Below, piece after piece: positions 26,974 through 35,269 of a stretch of 64,000 nucleotides of DNA. Every line of letters starts with the position of its first letter. Position 1 is the stretch's first letter. The DNA is from Exobacillus caeni. GTDB taxonomy: Bacteria; Bacillota; Bacilli; Bacillales; Guptibacillaceae. The notes below the pieces were generated by a model, which did no database searches, was not told where the DNA came from, and saw only the letters and a program-made list of their open reading frames with translations. The position numbers were made by a program, and so were the translations under genes. The stretch is taken from NCBI RefSeq assembly GCF_005747095.1, contig NZ_SWLG01000007.1, positions 124,001 through 188,000 of the forward strand. The letters are read 5' to 3'.

Positions 26974-27219
26974 TTTCCAATTCCCCTTTTCCTTTTGTGA
27001 AATTTATTTTAGATTGTTTTCGACAAAAGTCCATAGGTTCTTCTAAAAATAGTAAAAACTTACTTTTGGTTAACCATATGCTATATGGAGGAAAATTATG
27101 TAATCAACACTACATTCGAAAATAAATAGGTAAAAGAAGTATATAATCCTTAAATATGGTAAAACTAATTAAGCAAGATTAAATAACTGTGTATTTTTCA
27201 CATGCTAGGAGGCAACAAA

Positions 27220-27420
27220 ATGGCACAAGGTAAAGTAAAATGGTTCAACAGTGAAAAAGGCTTTGGATTTATCGAGCGTGAAGGTGGAGATGATGTTTTC
27301 GTACATTTTTCCGCTATTAACGGCGATGGTTTCAAGTCTTTAGACGAAGGTCAGGATGTCGAGTTCGATATCGAAGATGGCCAACGTGGACCACAGGCCG
27401 CAAACGTACAAAAACTATAA
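27220..27420 (+). CDS. Cold-shock protein (CspA/CspB family)
   Basis: A 66-residue single cold-shock domain. RNP1 is KGFGFIE (about residues 13-19) and RNP2 is VFVHFSAI (about 26-33). These proteins bind single-stranded RNA/DNA and melt RNA structure. The ATG at 27220 follows TAGGAGG; an in-frame ATG at 27202 lies before the site. A TATAAT-like -10 is at 27142-27147, giving a leader of some 65-70 bases, as in other csp genes. A strong terminator follows. Confidence 0.95.
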   Translation: MAQGKVKWFNSEKGFGFIEREGGDDVFVHFSAINGDGFKSLDEGQDVEFDIEDGQRGPQAANVQKL

Positions 27421-27435
27421 TACGTTTACCATAAG

Positions 27436-27463
27436 CAGACTCGGGTTTCCGGGTCTGTTTTTT
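27436..27463 (+). terminator. Terminator after cold-shock gene
   Basis: The stem CAGACTCGG/CCGGGTCTG with a 4-base loop is followed by six Ts. Confidence 0.92.
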
Positions 27464-27529
27464 CGTTTTACATGAACATGGAAGACGATAAAGCGATTTT
27501 GTAGATATTTCTTTTTTTTTTTCAATAAA

Positions 27530-27561
27530 AAGAGAAAAGATGGAGATGCTTTTCGATCTCC
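27530..27561 (-). terminator. Terminator after arsC
   Basis: On the minus strand GGAGAT/ATCTCC (8-base loop) is followed by ATCTTTTCTCTTTTT. It lies about 30 bases after the arsC stop. Confidence 0.65.
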
Positions 27562-27592
27562 ACCTTCCTATTTTCCCACAATGACATCCGGG

Positions 27593-28015
27593 TTATTTTC
27601 CTTCTACTGCAAAACGCTTGATGCGCTCTTCGATTTCATCTCGGACTCGCTGGAAGAACGCCCACTTTTCTTCTTCTGTCCCTTCGGCTTTTGCAGGATC
27701 GTCGAATCCCCAGTGGGCTCTTATAACATGCGGGGGTGTCATCGGGCATTTGTCATTCGCATCTCCGCATAATGTCACAACAAAATCTGCGTTATTTAAT
27801 ATTTCAGGATCAATAACATCTGATGTTTGATCTGTGATATCGATTCCCGCTTCTTTCATTGCTTTTACCGCACTAGGATTAAGCCCATGGGCTTCAATTC
27901 CTGCTGAATGAACGTTATAATTCCCACCGAGATGTTTTTTCGCAAATCCTTCTGCCATCTGGCTTCGGCATGAATTGCCAGTACATAAGAAATAGATAGT
28001 CGGTTTCTTATCCAT
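27593..28015 (-). CDS. arsC: Thioredoxin-coupled arsenate reductase
   Basis: A 140-residue low-molecular-weight-phosphatase-fold ArsC. The P-loop is CTGNSCRS (Cys11 to Ser18), and the redox Cys pair is Cys83 and Cys90 ([11 protein letters not shown]), the triad used by the B. subtilis type enzyme that is recycled by thioredoxin. It reduces arsenate to arsenite for export. It is the last gene of arsR-arsB-arsC, starting 28 bases after arsB, with RBS AAAGGAGTG. Confidence 0.96.
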   Translation of the reverse strand: MDKKPTIYFLCTGNSCRSQMAEGFAKKHLGGNYNVHSAGIEAHGLNPSAVKAMKEAGIDITDQTSDVIDPEILNNADFVVTLCGDANDKCPMTPPHVIRAHWGFDDPAKAEGTEEEKWAFFQRVRDEIEERIKRFAVEGK

Positions 28016-28043
28016 AAAGTTTTCACTCCTTTTTTTATCCTCT

Positions 28044-29339
28044 TTATATTAATAGCAGCCACAGATAAAGCCCTGCCAGTGTGATGAACAACGTTGGAAC
28101 AGTTAAAAGAATTCCGATTTTAAAATAGTATCCCCAGGAGATTTTCACTCCTTTTGTTGAAAGGACATGAAGCCATAATAAAGTTGCAAGTGAACCGATC
28201 GGTGTAATTTTTGGACCAAGATCCGAGCCGATCACGTTCGCATAGATCAATGCTTCCCGTATCGTTCCTGTTGTAGACGTGTCTGCAATTGCAAGCGCAT
28301 CAATCATCACAGTAGGCATATTGTTCATGATAGAAGACAGAATCGCTGCGATGAAACCCATTGAAATGGTTGCCGCAAAAAGGCCGTTGTCTGCTGCAGC
28401 CTGAATAATATCTCCAAGTACATCGGTCAGTCCTACATTTCGAAGGCCGTAGACAACCACATACATGCCGATCGAAAAGAACACGATTGCCCATGGCGCT
28501 CCTTTAACCACAACTCCCGTTTCGACAGCAGGACTTTTCCTTGCCATTAATAAGAAAAAGATTGCTACAATCCCTGCGATGAAAGAGACTGGAATGCCAA
28601 TAAATTCACTCGCAAAATATCCCAGGAGCAGAACGGCAAGAACCAGCCAGGATAGCCTGAACATCTTTTTGTCCCTAATCGCTTCCTCAGGCTTCCTCAA
28701 TTCATTCACATTATAATTTGGCGGGATATCTTTTTTGAAAAAAAGATACAGTACAAGAATACTTGCTCCAAGCGAGAAGATGTTAGGAACGATCATCCTT
28801 GAAGCATATTCCGCAAATCCTATATCGAAGAAATCCGCGGAAACAATATTGACCAGGTTACTTACAACAAGCGGCAGTGATGTGGTATCCGCGATAAATC
28901 CGCTCGCCATGATGAAAGGAAGTATCATTTTCTCCTTAAAATTAAGGTTCCGTACCATCGCAAGCACGATCGGTGTCAAGATTAACGCCGCCCCGTCGTT
29001 TGCAAAAAGGGCAGCGACTACCGCACCAAGCAACGTGACGTAAACAAACATCCGCAGGCCGTTTCCTTTAGCAATTCTGGCCATATGTAACGCAGACCAT
29101 TCAAAAAAACCGATCTCATCAAGAATTAACGAAATGATGATAATAGCGATGAACGCCAGCGTAGCATTCCATACGATGCCTGTTACTGTAACAACATCCT
29201 GAAAATCGACAACCCCTGCTATAAGCGCGATAATTGCCCCTCCGCAAGCCGACCAGCCGATGCCAAGGTTTTTTGGCTGCCAGATAACCAGCACTAATGT
29301 AAGTATAAAAATAACGATTGCTAAAATGACTGAACTCAA
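28044..29339 (-). CDS. arsB: Arsenite efflux permease ArsB
   Basis: A 431-residue ArsB-family transporter with about 11-12 membrane helices. Family sequence is seen in [22 protein letters not shown] (about 113-134) and in [13 protein letters not shown] (about 330-342). It exports As(III)/Sb(III) driven by the membrane potential. It lies between arsR (13 bases upstream) and arsC. No arsA ATPase gene is present, so it acts as a secondary carrier. Confidence 0.95.
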   Translation of the reverse strand: MSSVILAIVIFILTLVLVIWQPKNLGIGWSACGGAIIALIAGVVDFQDVVTVTGIVWNATLAFIAIIIISLILDEIGFFEWSALHMARIAKGNGLRMFVYVTLLGAVVAALFANDGAALILTPIVLAMVRNLNFKEKMILPFIMASGFIADTTSLPLVVSNLVNIVSADFFDIGFAEYASRMIVPNIFSLGASILVLYLFFKKDIPPNYNVNELRKPEEAIRDKKMFRLSWLVLAVLLLGYFASEFIGIPVSFIAGIVAIFFLLMARKSPAVETGVVVKGAPWAIVFFSIGMYVVVYGLRNVGLTDVLGDIIQAAADNGLFAATISMGFIAAILSSIMNNMPTVMIDALAIADTSTTGTIREALIYANVIGSDLGPKITPIGSLATLLWLHVLSTKGVKISWGYYFKIGILLTVPTLFITLAGLYLWLLLI

Positions 29340-29352
29340 ACCAATACCTCCG

Positions 29353-29697
29353 TTAGTTACAACTAATTCTTAATCCCTGTTCTTCAAGCACTTTTATCTT
29401 CTCCTTTTGATCGGGGATATGCCGTAAAACATCCTGGATTAGCAGATAAGACTCGCTCTCTTTATGTAGTGAATAAAAGATCCACTGGCCCTTTCTCTTT
29501 TCCTTCACAAGGCCTGCATCCCGCAGCTTCCGTAAATGCTGGCTCACTGACGGCTGGCTCATCTGCAAAACTTCAACAAACTCACAAACACAACACTCGC
29601 TATCCTTTAACATGCCCAAAATCGTAAGCCTTGTTTTATCACCCAAAAGCTTTAAAATTGATGCAGCACGCTCGATCTCCATTACTGTTACTTCCAT
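29353..29697 (-). CDS. arsR: ArsR repressor of the arsB-arsC operon
   Basis: A 114-residue winged-helix ArsR/SmtB protein. The metal site ECCVCEF (Cys about 36, 37 and 39) lies at the start of the recognition region, the classical CxC arsenite site, and the DNA-binding helix is [18 protein letters not shown]. It releases DNA when As(III) binds. The ATG at 29697 follows GGGGGTGA; a TTG just before it is too close. It heads the arsR-arsB-arsC operon and probably binds the 20-bp palindrome upstream. Confidence 0.94.
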   Translation of the reverse strand: MEVTVMEIERAASILKLLGDKTRLTILGMLKDSECCVCEFVEVLQMSQPSVSQHLRKLRDAGLVKEKRKGQWIFYSLHKESESYLLIQDVLRHIPDQKEKIKVLEEQGLRISCN

Positions 29698-29723
29698 CAA
29701 CTCACCCCCAACTACAAATCATT

Positions 29724-29743
29724 ATATAAGTATATACTTATAT
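29724..29743 (-). promoter_or_regulatory. Perfect 20-bp palindrome, likely arsR operator
   Basis: ATATAAGTATATACTTATAT is its own reverse complement and lies 27 bases upstream of the arsR ATG, where an ArsR dimer would block the promoter. It differs in sequence from the three ATCAA-N6-TTGAT sites of the divergent operon, so the two regulators probably have separate operators. Confidence 0.75.
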
Positions 29744-29836
29744 GCGCAATAGTTATTGTGATTACGATTATTTATTTATTTAATATAAACCACGAAGCAA
29801 AACTGATCTTAATGAGTACTCTTCCTCAAAATATAA

Positions 29837-29852
29837 ATCAATTTTTTTTGAT
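29837..29852 (+). promoter_or_regulatory. ATCAA-N6-TTGAT palindrome, site 1 (ars region)
   Basis: ATCAA and TTGAT are separated by six Ts, 81 bases upstream of the second arsR start. Same arms and spacing as sites at 29897 and 30363. Confidence 0.68.
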
Positions 29853-29896
29853 AAAGTAGTTGCATTCTGGAAATGCTTAGCATAAAATACGATTAA

Positions 29897-29912
29897 ATCA
29901 AAAAAAGTTGAT
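29897..29912 (+). promoter_or_regulatory. ATCAA-N6-TTGAT palindrome, site 2 (upstream of second arsR)
   Basis: ATCAA-AAAAAG-TTGAT ends 20 bases before the TTG start of the second ArsR gene, a position suited to autorepression. Confidence 0.72.
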
Positions 29913-29932
29913 GAAACTGGAAGGTGAGAAAC

Positions 29933-30262
29933 TTGAATAAGGAATTGCCGATTATCGATACAACATTAGAAAGCACATTTGAAAAATACGAGGCAAAATA
30001 CAAAGCGATCGCCGACAAAAAAAGGCTGCAGATCATGTATGAGATGACTCAACAAGGTGAAGTTTGCGTTTGCGACCTCTCCGATAAGCTTGGACTTCCC
30101 CAATCAAAGCTTTCTTATCACTTAAAGATTTTGCTGGATGCAAATATCATCGAAAAAGAAACTCGTGGAACATGGAGCTATTACAGGTTAAACAACCAGG
30201 AAGTAAATCACCTGCTCTCTGAAGAGCTTTGCTGTTTATTTCGTCCATCACAGTACTGTTAA
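29933..30262 (+). CDS. Second ArsR-family regulator with CVC and C-terminal Cys residues
   Basis: About 109 residues from the TTG at 29933 (after AAGGTG); an in-frame GTG at 29924 overlaps the site. The winged helix includes VCVCDLSDKLGLPQSKLSYHLKILLDANII, with the CxC metal site in the recognition region. The C-terminus adds LCCLF and a final Tyr-Cys, which could bind As(III) in a different way. It is only distantly like the first ArsR. It is first of three plus-strand genes (arsR2, arsI, small Cys-tail protein) and the probable reader of the ATCAA-N6-TTGAT sites. Confidence 0.87.
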   Translation: MNKELPIIDTTLESTFEKYEAKYKAIADKKRLQIMYEMTQQGEVCVCDLSDKLGLPQSKLSYHLKILLDANIIEKETRGTWSYYRLNNQEVNHLLSEELCCLFRPSQYC

Positions 30263-30362
30263 TAAAAAAGTTGATTCTTAACATTATCTTTTTTACATAT
30301 TTAAAAAAAACATTGATTTAATTATCTAATCTCATAACGTGTTTTAGTTTTTTGCCTAATAC

Positions 30363-30378
30363 ATCAAAAAAAATTGAT
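30363..30378 (+). promoter_or_regulatory. ATCAA-N6-TTGAT palindrome, site 3 (upstream of arsI)
   Basis: ATCAA-AAAAAA-TTGAT lies 15 bases before the arsI ATG and next to its AAGGAG. This internal site implies arsI has its own regulated promoter as well as possible read-through from arsR2. Confidence 0.72.
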
Positions 30379-30393
30379 TAAGGAGTGGTAAGA

Positions 30394-30843
30394 ATGTTTA
30401 GAACACATGTTGGTTTGAATGTTACAGATCTTGAAAAGTCAATTTCTTTCTACACGAAGCTTTTCGGCGAGGAGCCAGTTAAAGTAAAAGCTGGTTATGC
30501 AAAATTCCTTCCAGAAAACCTCAGTCTAAACTTCACGTTAAATCTTCGCGAAGAAGTTTCAGGAAATCAGGTTGGGCATTTTGGAATCCAGGTAGAAAGC
30601 TTAGATGAAGTACTAGCACAAAAAGATCGTCTTGAAAAACTTGGATTTTTTGCCAGAGAAGAAATGAATACGACTTGTTGTTACGCTCTGCAGGATAAGT
30701 TCTGGATTTCCGACCCGGACGGAAACGAATGGGAGTTTTTCTTCACGAAAGAAGATATCGAAGAACCAGTTGCAGTTTCAGCTTGCTGTGCTAAATCTGC
30801 TGAAGAAGCACCTGCAAAAGAACAAAGGTCCACCTGTTGCTAA
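30394..30843 (+). CDS. arsI: ArsI-type C-As lyase (VOC dioxygenase)
   Basis: A 149-residue vicinal-oxygen-chelate protein. Fe(II) ligands are likely His5, His62 and Glu114 (DPDGNEWEFF); the paired Cys95-Cys96 in NTTCCYALQDKFW match the substrate-binding vicinal cysteines of ArsI, which cleaves the C-As bond of trivalent organoarsenicals such as MAs(III). The C-terminus carries extra CC pairs (SACCAKS and the final TCC). The ATG at 30394 follows AAGGAGTG. Its neighbours, arsR2 and a Cys-tailed small gene, support the arsenic role over the related cadmium-induced CadI naming. Confidence 0.9.
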   Translation: MFRTHVGLNVTDLEKSISFYTKLFGEEPVKVKAGYAKFLPENLSLNFTLNLREEVSGNQVGHFGIQVESLDEVLAQKDRLEKLGFFAREEMNTTCCYALQDKFWISDPDGNEWEFFFTKEDIEEPVAVSACCAKSAEEAPAKEQRSTCC

Positions 30844-30873
30844 TAGAGTTAAAAATGAAGGAGGAAAAATAAA

Positions 30874-31062
30874 ATGTTATCAAACGAATATGTCTATCGT
30901 TATTTGATGAATGAAAATCGTGAAAAGCTAGATAAAATCTCTCGAAATCCACTCAACATTGAGCAACCTCTAAAGTCGAGCCTCTTCCAATCCATCACGA
31001 ATTACCTAAAAAAAGAACGTACCGAAGCAGTCTGCTGCAAACCGGTCTGCTGTGTAAATTGA
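30874..31062 (+). CDS. Small Cys-tailed protein of the arsI operon (62 aa)
   Basis: A 62-residue protein with a strong RBS (GAAGGAGG) 30 bases after arsI. Residues 1-50 are mixed charged/polar, with a possible helix; the tail reads VCCKPVCCVN, four Cys in two pairs. No family was recognised. Because arsR2 and arsI also end with Cys pairs, I infer a thiolate tail that binds or passes As(III); a short-lived chaperone is one option. It is followed by a clear terminator, so it is the last gene of the unit. Confidence 0.72.
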   Translation: MLSNEYVYRYLMNENREKLDKISRNPLNIEQPLKSSLFQSITNYLKKERTEAVCCKPVCCVN

Positions 31063-31073
31063 GCAACAACCTG

Positions 31074-31103
31074 AACACCAATCTATAAAAGGTTGGTGTT
31101 TTT
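31074..31103 (+). terminator. Terminator after arsI operon
   Basis: ACACCAA pairs with TTGGTGT around an AT-rich loop, followed by TTTTTCC. Confidence 0.85.
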
Positions 31104-31185
31104 CCTATTCCCGAATTTTCAATAAATGTGCTTTATCCCAAATTCCCTGTAACTCGATGCTTGAAAACAATAAAAAAAGCAACTA

Positions 31186-31275
31186 CTCATAACCGTAAAG
31201 GGTTCCGTTTCGAGTTGCAAAATAAGAAATAGCAAAGAAATTGGCACGCCAACTGACAGCAATATTGGCGTGCCT
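31186..31275 (+). repeat. Intergenic element copy 1 with GGCACGCCAA hairpin
   Basis: Contains TAAAGGGTTCCGTTT, then a Cys-free AT-rich stretch and a hairpin GGCACGCCAA/TTGGCGTGCC (31243-31274). A diverged inverted relative lies at 31838-31920, on the other side of a 73-aa gene. The rest of the gap 31063-31366 shows only the arsI-operon terminator. Confidence 0.5.
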
Positions 31276-31366
31276 TATTTAAGATTTTTTTCAAATAATG
31301 ACATAGGTGATTACAGCAGTACCTTATTAGAATAAAGCCCCCTTTACGGAACAAAATAAAACAATT

Positions 31367-31588
31367 CTATTTTTTAAAAAGTGTGTCATCTATCTTTTTC
31401 TCGAAATCCTTGGATTCTTTGTCTGACATAAGTAAGGATGAAAGAAAAACATATCCTAATACACTAGATACCGTCCCCCATATTGCCATATCAAAAAAAT
31501 CTTTAGTCTCACTTATAAAAAATAAGAAGAAAAATATAACTGCTCCTATTATTAAACTTATGATACCTTTTATAATCGTTCTAACCAT
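31367..31588 (-). CDS. Small membrane protein (73 aa)
   Basis: Two hydrophobic segments (about residues 5-26 and 33-54) and a charged C-terminus (MSDKESKDFEKKIDDTLFKK). The RBS AAAGGGAGG precedes the ATG. It is alone on its strand between two related hairpin elements. No family or function was recognised. Confidence 0.65.
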   Translation of the reverse strand: MVRTIIKGIISLIIGAVIFFFLFFISETKDFFDMAIWGTVSSVLGYVFLSSLLMSDKESKDFEKKIDDTLFKK

Positions 31589-31837
31589 ATTCGCCTCCCT
31601 TTCATTTGAAGTTTCTGTGAGCTTATTCCATTATCCTGCCACTATAGTTTAATAAGCCTTTATCCTATTTTATCAATATTTTGTAATAAATCGGCAGTAG
31701 AATTGACAACCCAACTGACAAGGGATTTAGTATTAATTTTTAACTGTACAATAGTTATTGAACGAGAAAGATACGCTGTCAATTTCAGTATCATTCAAGA
31801 CAAGAATTCGTTTGAACCGTTTTATTCACAAGAAAAA

Positions 31838-31920
31838 GTGACGTGTCATTTCGCACGTCATTTAGTGTGTCAGTTTATAGTTTTGCACCCGAAAACGGAA
31901 CCCTTTATCATAACCGGTAA
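31838..31920 (-). repeat. Intergenic element copy 2 (inverted relative of 31186-31275)
   Basis: On the minus strand it reads TAAAGGGTTCCGTTTTCGGG, GCAAAA and CTGACA in the same order as parts of copy 1, and it has its own hairpin TGACGTG/CACGTCA (31839-31860). Similarity is patchy. The gap 31589-31935 otherwise shows nothing. Confidence 0.45.
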
Positions 31921-31935
31921 TTGCTTTACTGTTAA

Positions 31936-32919
31936 TTATGCCGTTACAAAGAACTCCTCTTTAATTTTTCTGCATTCAATCGCAAATTTCTCTGGTTCCT
32001 CAAAGTTCAACAGATGACCCGAATTTTCGAACCATATAAATTTTTTTGAAGGCGCATGAAGTTCATCATAATATTTTTCTGCTAGTTCATACGGGGTCTG
32101 ATAATCATGTTTACCTGCAAAAATGGCCACTGGAATCTTCAACTCTGGAACGGACTCTATAAAGTTATATTCAAACAATGATTCCCACAGCGCATTTAAA
32201 GAAAACCTTCCCGACTTCAAAAAGGAAAACCAATCTTTGATCGTATACTCGTTTGAAAATAGTATATTTGAATAGATTAAACTGTACGTGTTTACCCCTA
32301 TAAATGAACCTCCAAATTTTTCAAGCCATTTCCTTTGTTTGGTAAGGTAGTTCATGTCGAAAGGATCGAACTCTAGCAGGGTTAACTCCTTTATTGCTTT
32401 CTCATTCTCCAACTCTTTTGCTTTTCCAATCGTAAACTCATAAGAAAGCCTTTCTCCTTCAGACATGTTTACAACCTGGCCTATTCCGATATAGGTGTAC
32501 AGCAACTCAGGAATTTTTTGTGATACAAGAATACCGAGAAGAGACCCCCATGAATGTCCTACTAGAAAAAGCTTAGGCTGATTAAATCGATTAAGCAAAT
32601 ACTCTACGAGTTCCACCGTATCATTTACCATCTTATCTACCGTTAGATCTTCAGGTGTAAGCTCAACAGAATAGGAGGTTCCCGCTCCCCTCTGGTCCCA
32701 GTTCACTACGGTAAAATCCTTTTCTAACTCTCTTTGAAACTTCGGCGCAAACCCTATTTGAGCAGTACCTGGCCCTCCATGCAAAAAGAGCATAAGGGGA
32801 TTGTTCACATCTTCTCCTCTTATTAGAATATTTTGTTGCAAACCTCCAAGCAAAACTTTATCAAGCAAAGCGATTGACTCATAGTTACTTTTGATTTTAC
32901 GTGTTCTTCTAACTAACAT
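31936..32919 (-). CDS. Alpha/beta hydrolase, proline iminopeptidase-like
   Basis: About 327 residues. HGGPGTAQ (oxyanion region, about residues 47-54), NWDQRGAGTS (about 76-85) and the nucleophile elbow VGHSWGSLLG (Ser in GHSWG) are hallmarks of the S33 prolyl aminopeptidase group; the His is likely in ENSGHLLN near the end and the Asp in AGKHDYQTP. These enzymes cut N-terminal Pro or act as esterases; the substrate is unknown. The ATG at 32919 follows TGGAGGG; the longer frame reads through that site. Confidence 0.88.
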   Translation of the reverse strand: MLVRRTRKIKSNYESIALLDKVLLGGLQQNILIRGEDVNNPLMLFLHGGPGTAQIGFAPKFQRELEKDFTVVNWDQRGAGTSYSVELTPEDLTVDKMVNDTVELVEYLLNRFNQPKLFLVGHSWGSLLGILVSQKIPELLYTYIGIGQVVNMSEGERLSYEFTIGKAKELENEKAIKELTLLEFDPFDMNYLTKQRKWLEKFGGSFIGVNTYSLIYSNILFSNEYTIKDWFSFLKSGRFSLNALWESLFEYNFIESVPELKIPVAIFAGKHDYQTPYELAEKYYDELHAPSKKFIWFENSGHLLNFEEPEKFAIECRKIKEEFFVTA

Positions 32920-33054
32920 GCGTTTCCCTCCAAACAACTTCTTCCTGCACTTTAAGATAAATATTCCCTTTTAATTTGTAAAAACCTTTATGCCTGATAA
33001 AAGATTTATTTTAATCAAAAAGGCAGAACAAACGTGAAAAACTTATGAGTCACT

Positions 33055-33075
33055 CTGAACCTTTTATAACTTCCA
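33055..33075 (+). repeat. Solitary unit resembling the type B 21-bp repeat
   Basis: CTGAACCTTTTATAAC plus a pyrimidine-rich end resembles the repeat unit at 19269-19373 and 63523-63711. A single copy could be chance. Confidence 0.4.
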
Positions 33076-33080
33076 AATTA

Positions 33081-33115
33081 CAAAAACCAGCACCCGAGTT
33101 TCTCGAATGCTGGTT
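33081..33115 (-). terminator. Terminator after V4R-STAS gene
   Basis: AACCAGCA pairs with TGCTGGTT over a 15-base loop with CGAG/CTCG pairs; on the minus strand it is followed by TTTTGTAATTTGG. Confidence 0.8.
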
Positions 33116-33126
33116 CTTCCAACAGG

Positions 33127-34161
33127 TTATATAATTTGCCTACCTTCTCTTCCAAGCGCATAGTAGATGCCATGCTGTAATGTACTGAAGCAGTTGAATC
33201 CGGAGAGGTCAAAGTGCGATTGTGTTAGCTTTATCCCCATTTTCGGTGAGATACCGACTAGTACTGTTTCAGTACCAAGCAAAGAGGCAGATACGCCAAG
33301 TTTATGTATCATGTCGATCGAATACTCAGATATGTCTTCGTCAATACCCGTTAAATCAAGCACCATATAACTTGCTTTATGATCGGGAAGCTGGGATAAA
33401 ATCTTATTCGTTAATTCTTCCGAACGGTTTTCTTCATATTTTCCTAAAAGGGGTACAACAATGATTTTGTCCAATACTGGAATAATTGGAGAAGATATTT
33501 CATTGATCACATCTGTTAATTCTTGTGTTCGGTCAGCCACCTTTTGCTCCAGCAATTCGATCTGCCTTTGTTCTTTCGTTTTGGATAATTCATGAATATT
33601 CTCCGTTACTGTTTTATTGGAAGGAAAAAGAGAAATTTCACAGCAATCGTCATTTTCAGTCTGACTTTGCGTGACTTTATACCAGATGTTTTCACCCAGT
33701 ATACCAGTTAGCAACCCGGCAAAATGACCCGGAAAGAAATAGTCATGGTTTACCTTCTCCTGTTGTTTATTCAACTTGAACTCCCAGCTATTTTTTATTT
33801 GAACAACAGCTGTTTTTTCCTTTTCGTTAAATTCTATTATAGAAACTCTTCCCCAACCTGCTGCAGCATATCTTGGAATCAGCCTGGAAAGCATCTCTTG
33901 TGGAGATAACGCTTCATCACCAAAATACTGGCTAACAATAATCCCCTGCCGATACCCGGCTGTCTCAATAACAAGGTTAGCAGCTTCCGTTCCGGTCACT
34001 TCCTCCATCGTATCCAGGAAGGTTTTCATCGATGTTTTAATCCAAAATAATACAGCGTCTGAGCCTTCATATTCAAAAAGCCCCTCGTTTATGTCCCAGT
34101 TAAAGCTAGTTGCCCCTACTTTAATAGAATCTTTTTCGGGCGTTTCCATTTGGTTCCCCAT
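33127..34161 (-). CDS. RsbR-like sensor with V4R-type N-terminus and STAS domain
   Basis: About 344 residues from the ATG at 34161 (after AAGGTGG). An N-terminal ligand-binding region to about residue 195 resembles V4R/XylR-N-like domains (Gly- and aromatic-rich, ending with DDCCEISLF). A coiled coil follows (TKEQRQIELLEQKVADRTQEL), then a STAS domain (about 225-340). By alignment with RsbRA, the first phospho-Thr position is Glu (GKYEENRS) and the second is Ser (in DEDISEYS). It may be a stressosome subunit with altered phosphorylation. Single gene; its ligand is unknown. Confidence 0.8.
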   Translation of the reverse strand: MGNQMETPEKDSIKVGATSFNWDINEGLFEYEGSDAVLFWIKTSMKTFLDTMEEVTGTEAANLVIETAGYRQGIIVSQYFGDEALSPQEMLSRLIPRYAAAGWGRVSIIEFNEKEKTAVVQIKNSWEFKLNKQQEKVNHDYFFPGHFAGLLTGILGENIWYKVTQSQTENDDCCEISLFPSNKTVTENIHELSKTKEQRQIELLEQKVADRTQELTDVINEISSPIIPVLDKIIVVPLLGKYEENRSEELTNKILSQLPDHKASYMVLDLTGIDEDISEYSIDMIHKLGVSASLLGTETVLVGISPKMGIKLTQSHFDLSGFNCFSTLQHGIYYALGREGRQII

Positions 34162-34362
34162 ATTTTCTACCACCTTTTAAAAGTATTTCTCCTGACAAAA
34201 TGATTTGATTGTATCCAGCTATTTTTTTGTGGTAGTTCTTATTATGTTTTTTTCTTTATAATACTGTTCCCGTTGTTTCCTTACCGTACTATCTTCTCGT
34301 TCCTTTCATCCATCCCTTCCTATCTTCTAAATTAGTTTATAAGCTTATCTCAATTTGGTTAA

Positions 34363-34761
34363 TTAAAAGACAACAAAATGGCTCACTTTGTTGTTATAAG
34401 CATCTTCTATTCGTTTCCTGTTCCTGGGATGAAGACGCTCTGGCAAGTTATCCCTCTCAAAAAATTCTATTTGTTCTATCTCATCATTCGGCCACCAGCC
34501 TGTTTCACCTGTAATGGTAGCCTTAAACAAAAGAACGAGATCGTCTTTTTCAGGCGCTGAATATACAGCTATTAAATGTTCAACCTTCACGATAAAACCG
34601 GTTTCTTCAAGAACTTCTCTTGCCGTTCCTTCTTTAGGTGATTCATTCTTCTCAAGGCGGCCGCCGGGCAAAGTTCAGTTTCCCGAGCCATAGTTAATTT
34701 TCGTACATAAAATCCTGTCCTGTTCATCAAAAATTGCTGCAAAGACACCTACTGTAGGCAA
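34363..34761 (-). pseudogene. Nudix hydrolase gene broken by an in-frame TGA
   Basis: A TTG at 34761, eight bases after AGAGGAG, opens a frame with a normal Nudix start (PTVGVFAAIFDEQDRILCTK, then INYGSGN) that meets TGA at 34675-34677. Directly after it the same frame continues TLPGGRLEKNESPKEG and REVLEETGF, a complete Nudix box. The family usually has Trp at this point (GSGNWTLPGG), so a single TGG to TGA change explains the break. The 3' part runs intact to 34363. It may be a recent nonsense mutation, a sequencing error, or a gene re-started at the TTG at 34671. Confidence 0.8.
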
Positions 34762-34813
34762 GCTGTACTCTCCTCTCCCTTTAAAACTAATCTCTTCCCG
34801 GTTTATGATAAAA

Positions 34814-35257
34814 CTAGAAACCCTTTCCCCATAACATGTTTAAGAAAATCATATAGAATGTCATCAATACTGATAAAACAATAAAAAGCACTGGCAGGAA
34901 CTTAAATCTTTCAGCCTTTGTCAGGGATATTACGTAAACCATAATTGTAATGATTGCTGTAACATAATACAAATAGAACATGCTGTAAAACGAAAATGGC
35001 CCTAAAAAAATACCCAGTACTGAAAGTTGTAGGAGAAAAGCTAAGATGGAAACAGACACCCATTTTAACGAACTTTCGCTTTTTACGATATTTCTCATCG
35101 CCATAATAACAGACGAAACAATTAAAAGTGAAAATAAGCCCTCATAGATAAAAAACAGAGACTCTTTTTCTACCGCAAAATAATAGCCAAGTAACGATAA
35201 GGGGATGATCATCAGCAGCATTAGCGCGTTAACTTTTATAGATTTAACTTCACTCAT
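34814..35257 (-). CDS. Hypothetical membrane protein (147 aa)
   Basis: Four to five predicted membrane helices with short loops; the N-terminus MSEVKSIKVNAL is cytoplasmic-like. The ATG at 35257 follows AAGGGGTGGGG. It lies 12 bases downstream of a second small membrane protein gene and is probably co-transcribed. No family recognised. Confidence 0.65.
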   Translation of the reverse strand: MSEVKSIKVNALMLLMIIPLSLLGYYFAVEKESLFFIYEGLFSLLIVSSVIMAMRNIVKSESSLKWVSVSILAFLLQLSVLGIFLGPFSFYSMFYLYYVTAIITIMVYVISLTKAERFKFLPVLFIVLSVLMTFYMIFLNMLWGKGF

Positions 35258-35269
35258 TTTCCCCACCCC

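Noticed and set aside
27593-31062. Arsenic island as a recently acquired mobile element
   Set aside because: No integrase, transposase or flanking repeat was found, and codon use looks like that of its neighbours.
34675-34677. TGA as a recoded Trp or Sec codon in the Nudix gene
   Set aside because: All other genes here end normally and no SECIS-like hairpin follows; mutation or error is simpler.
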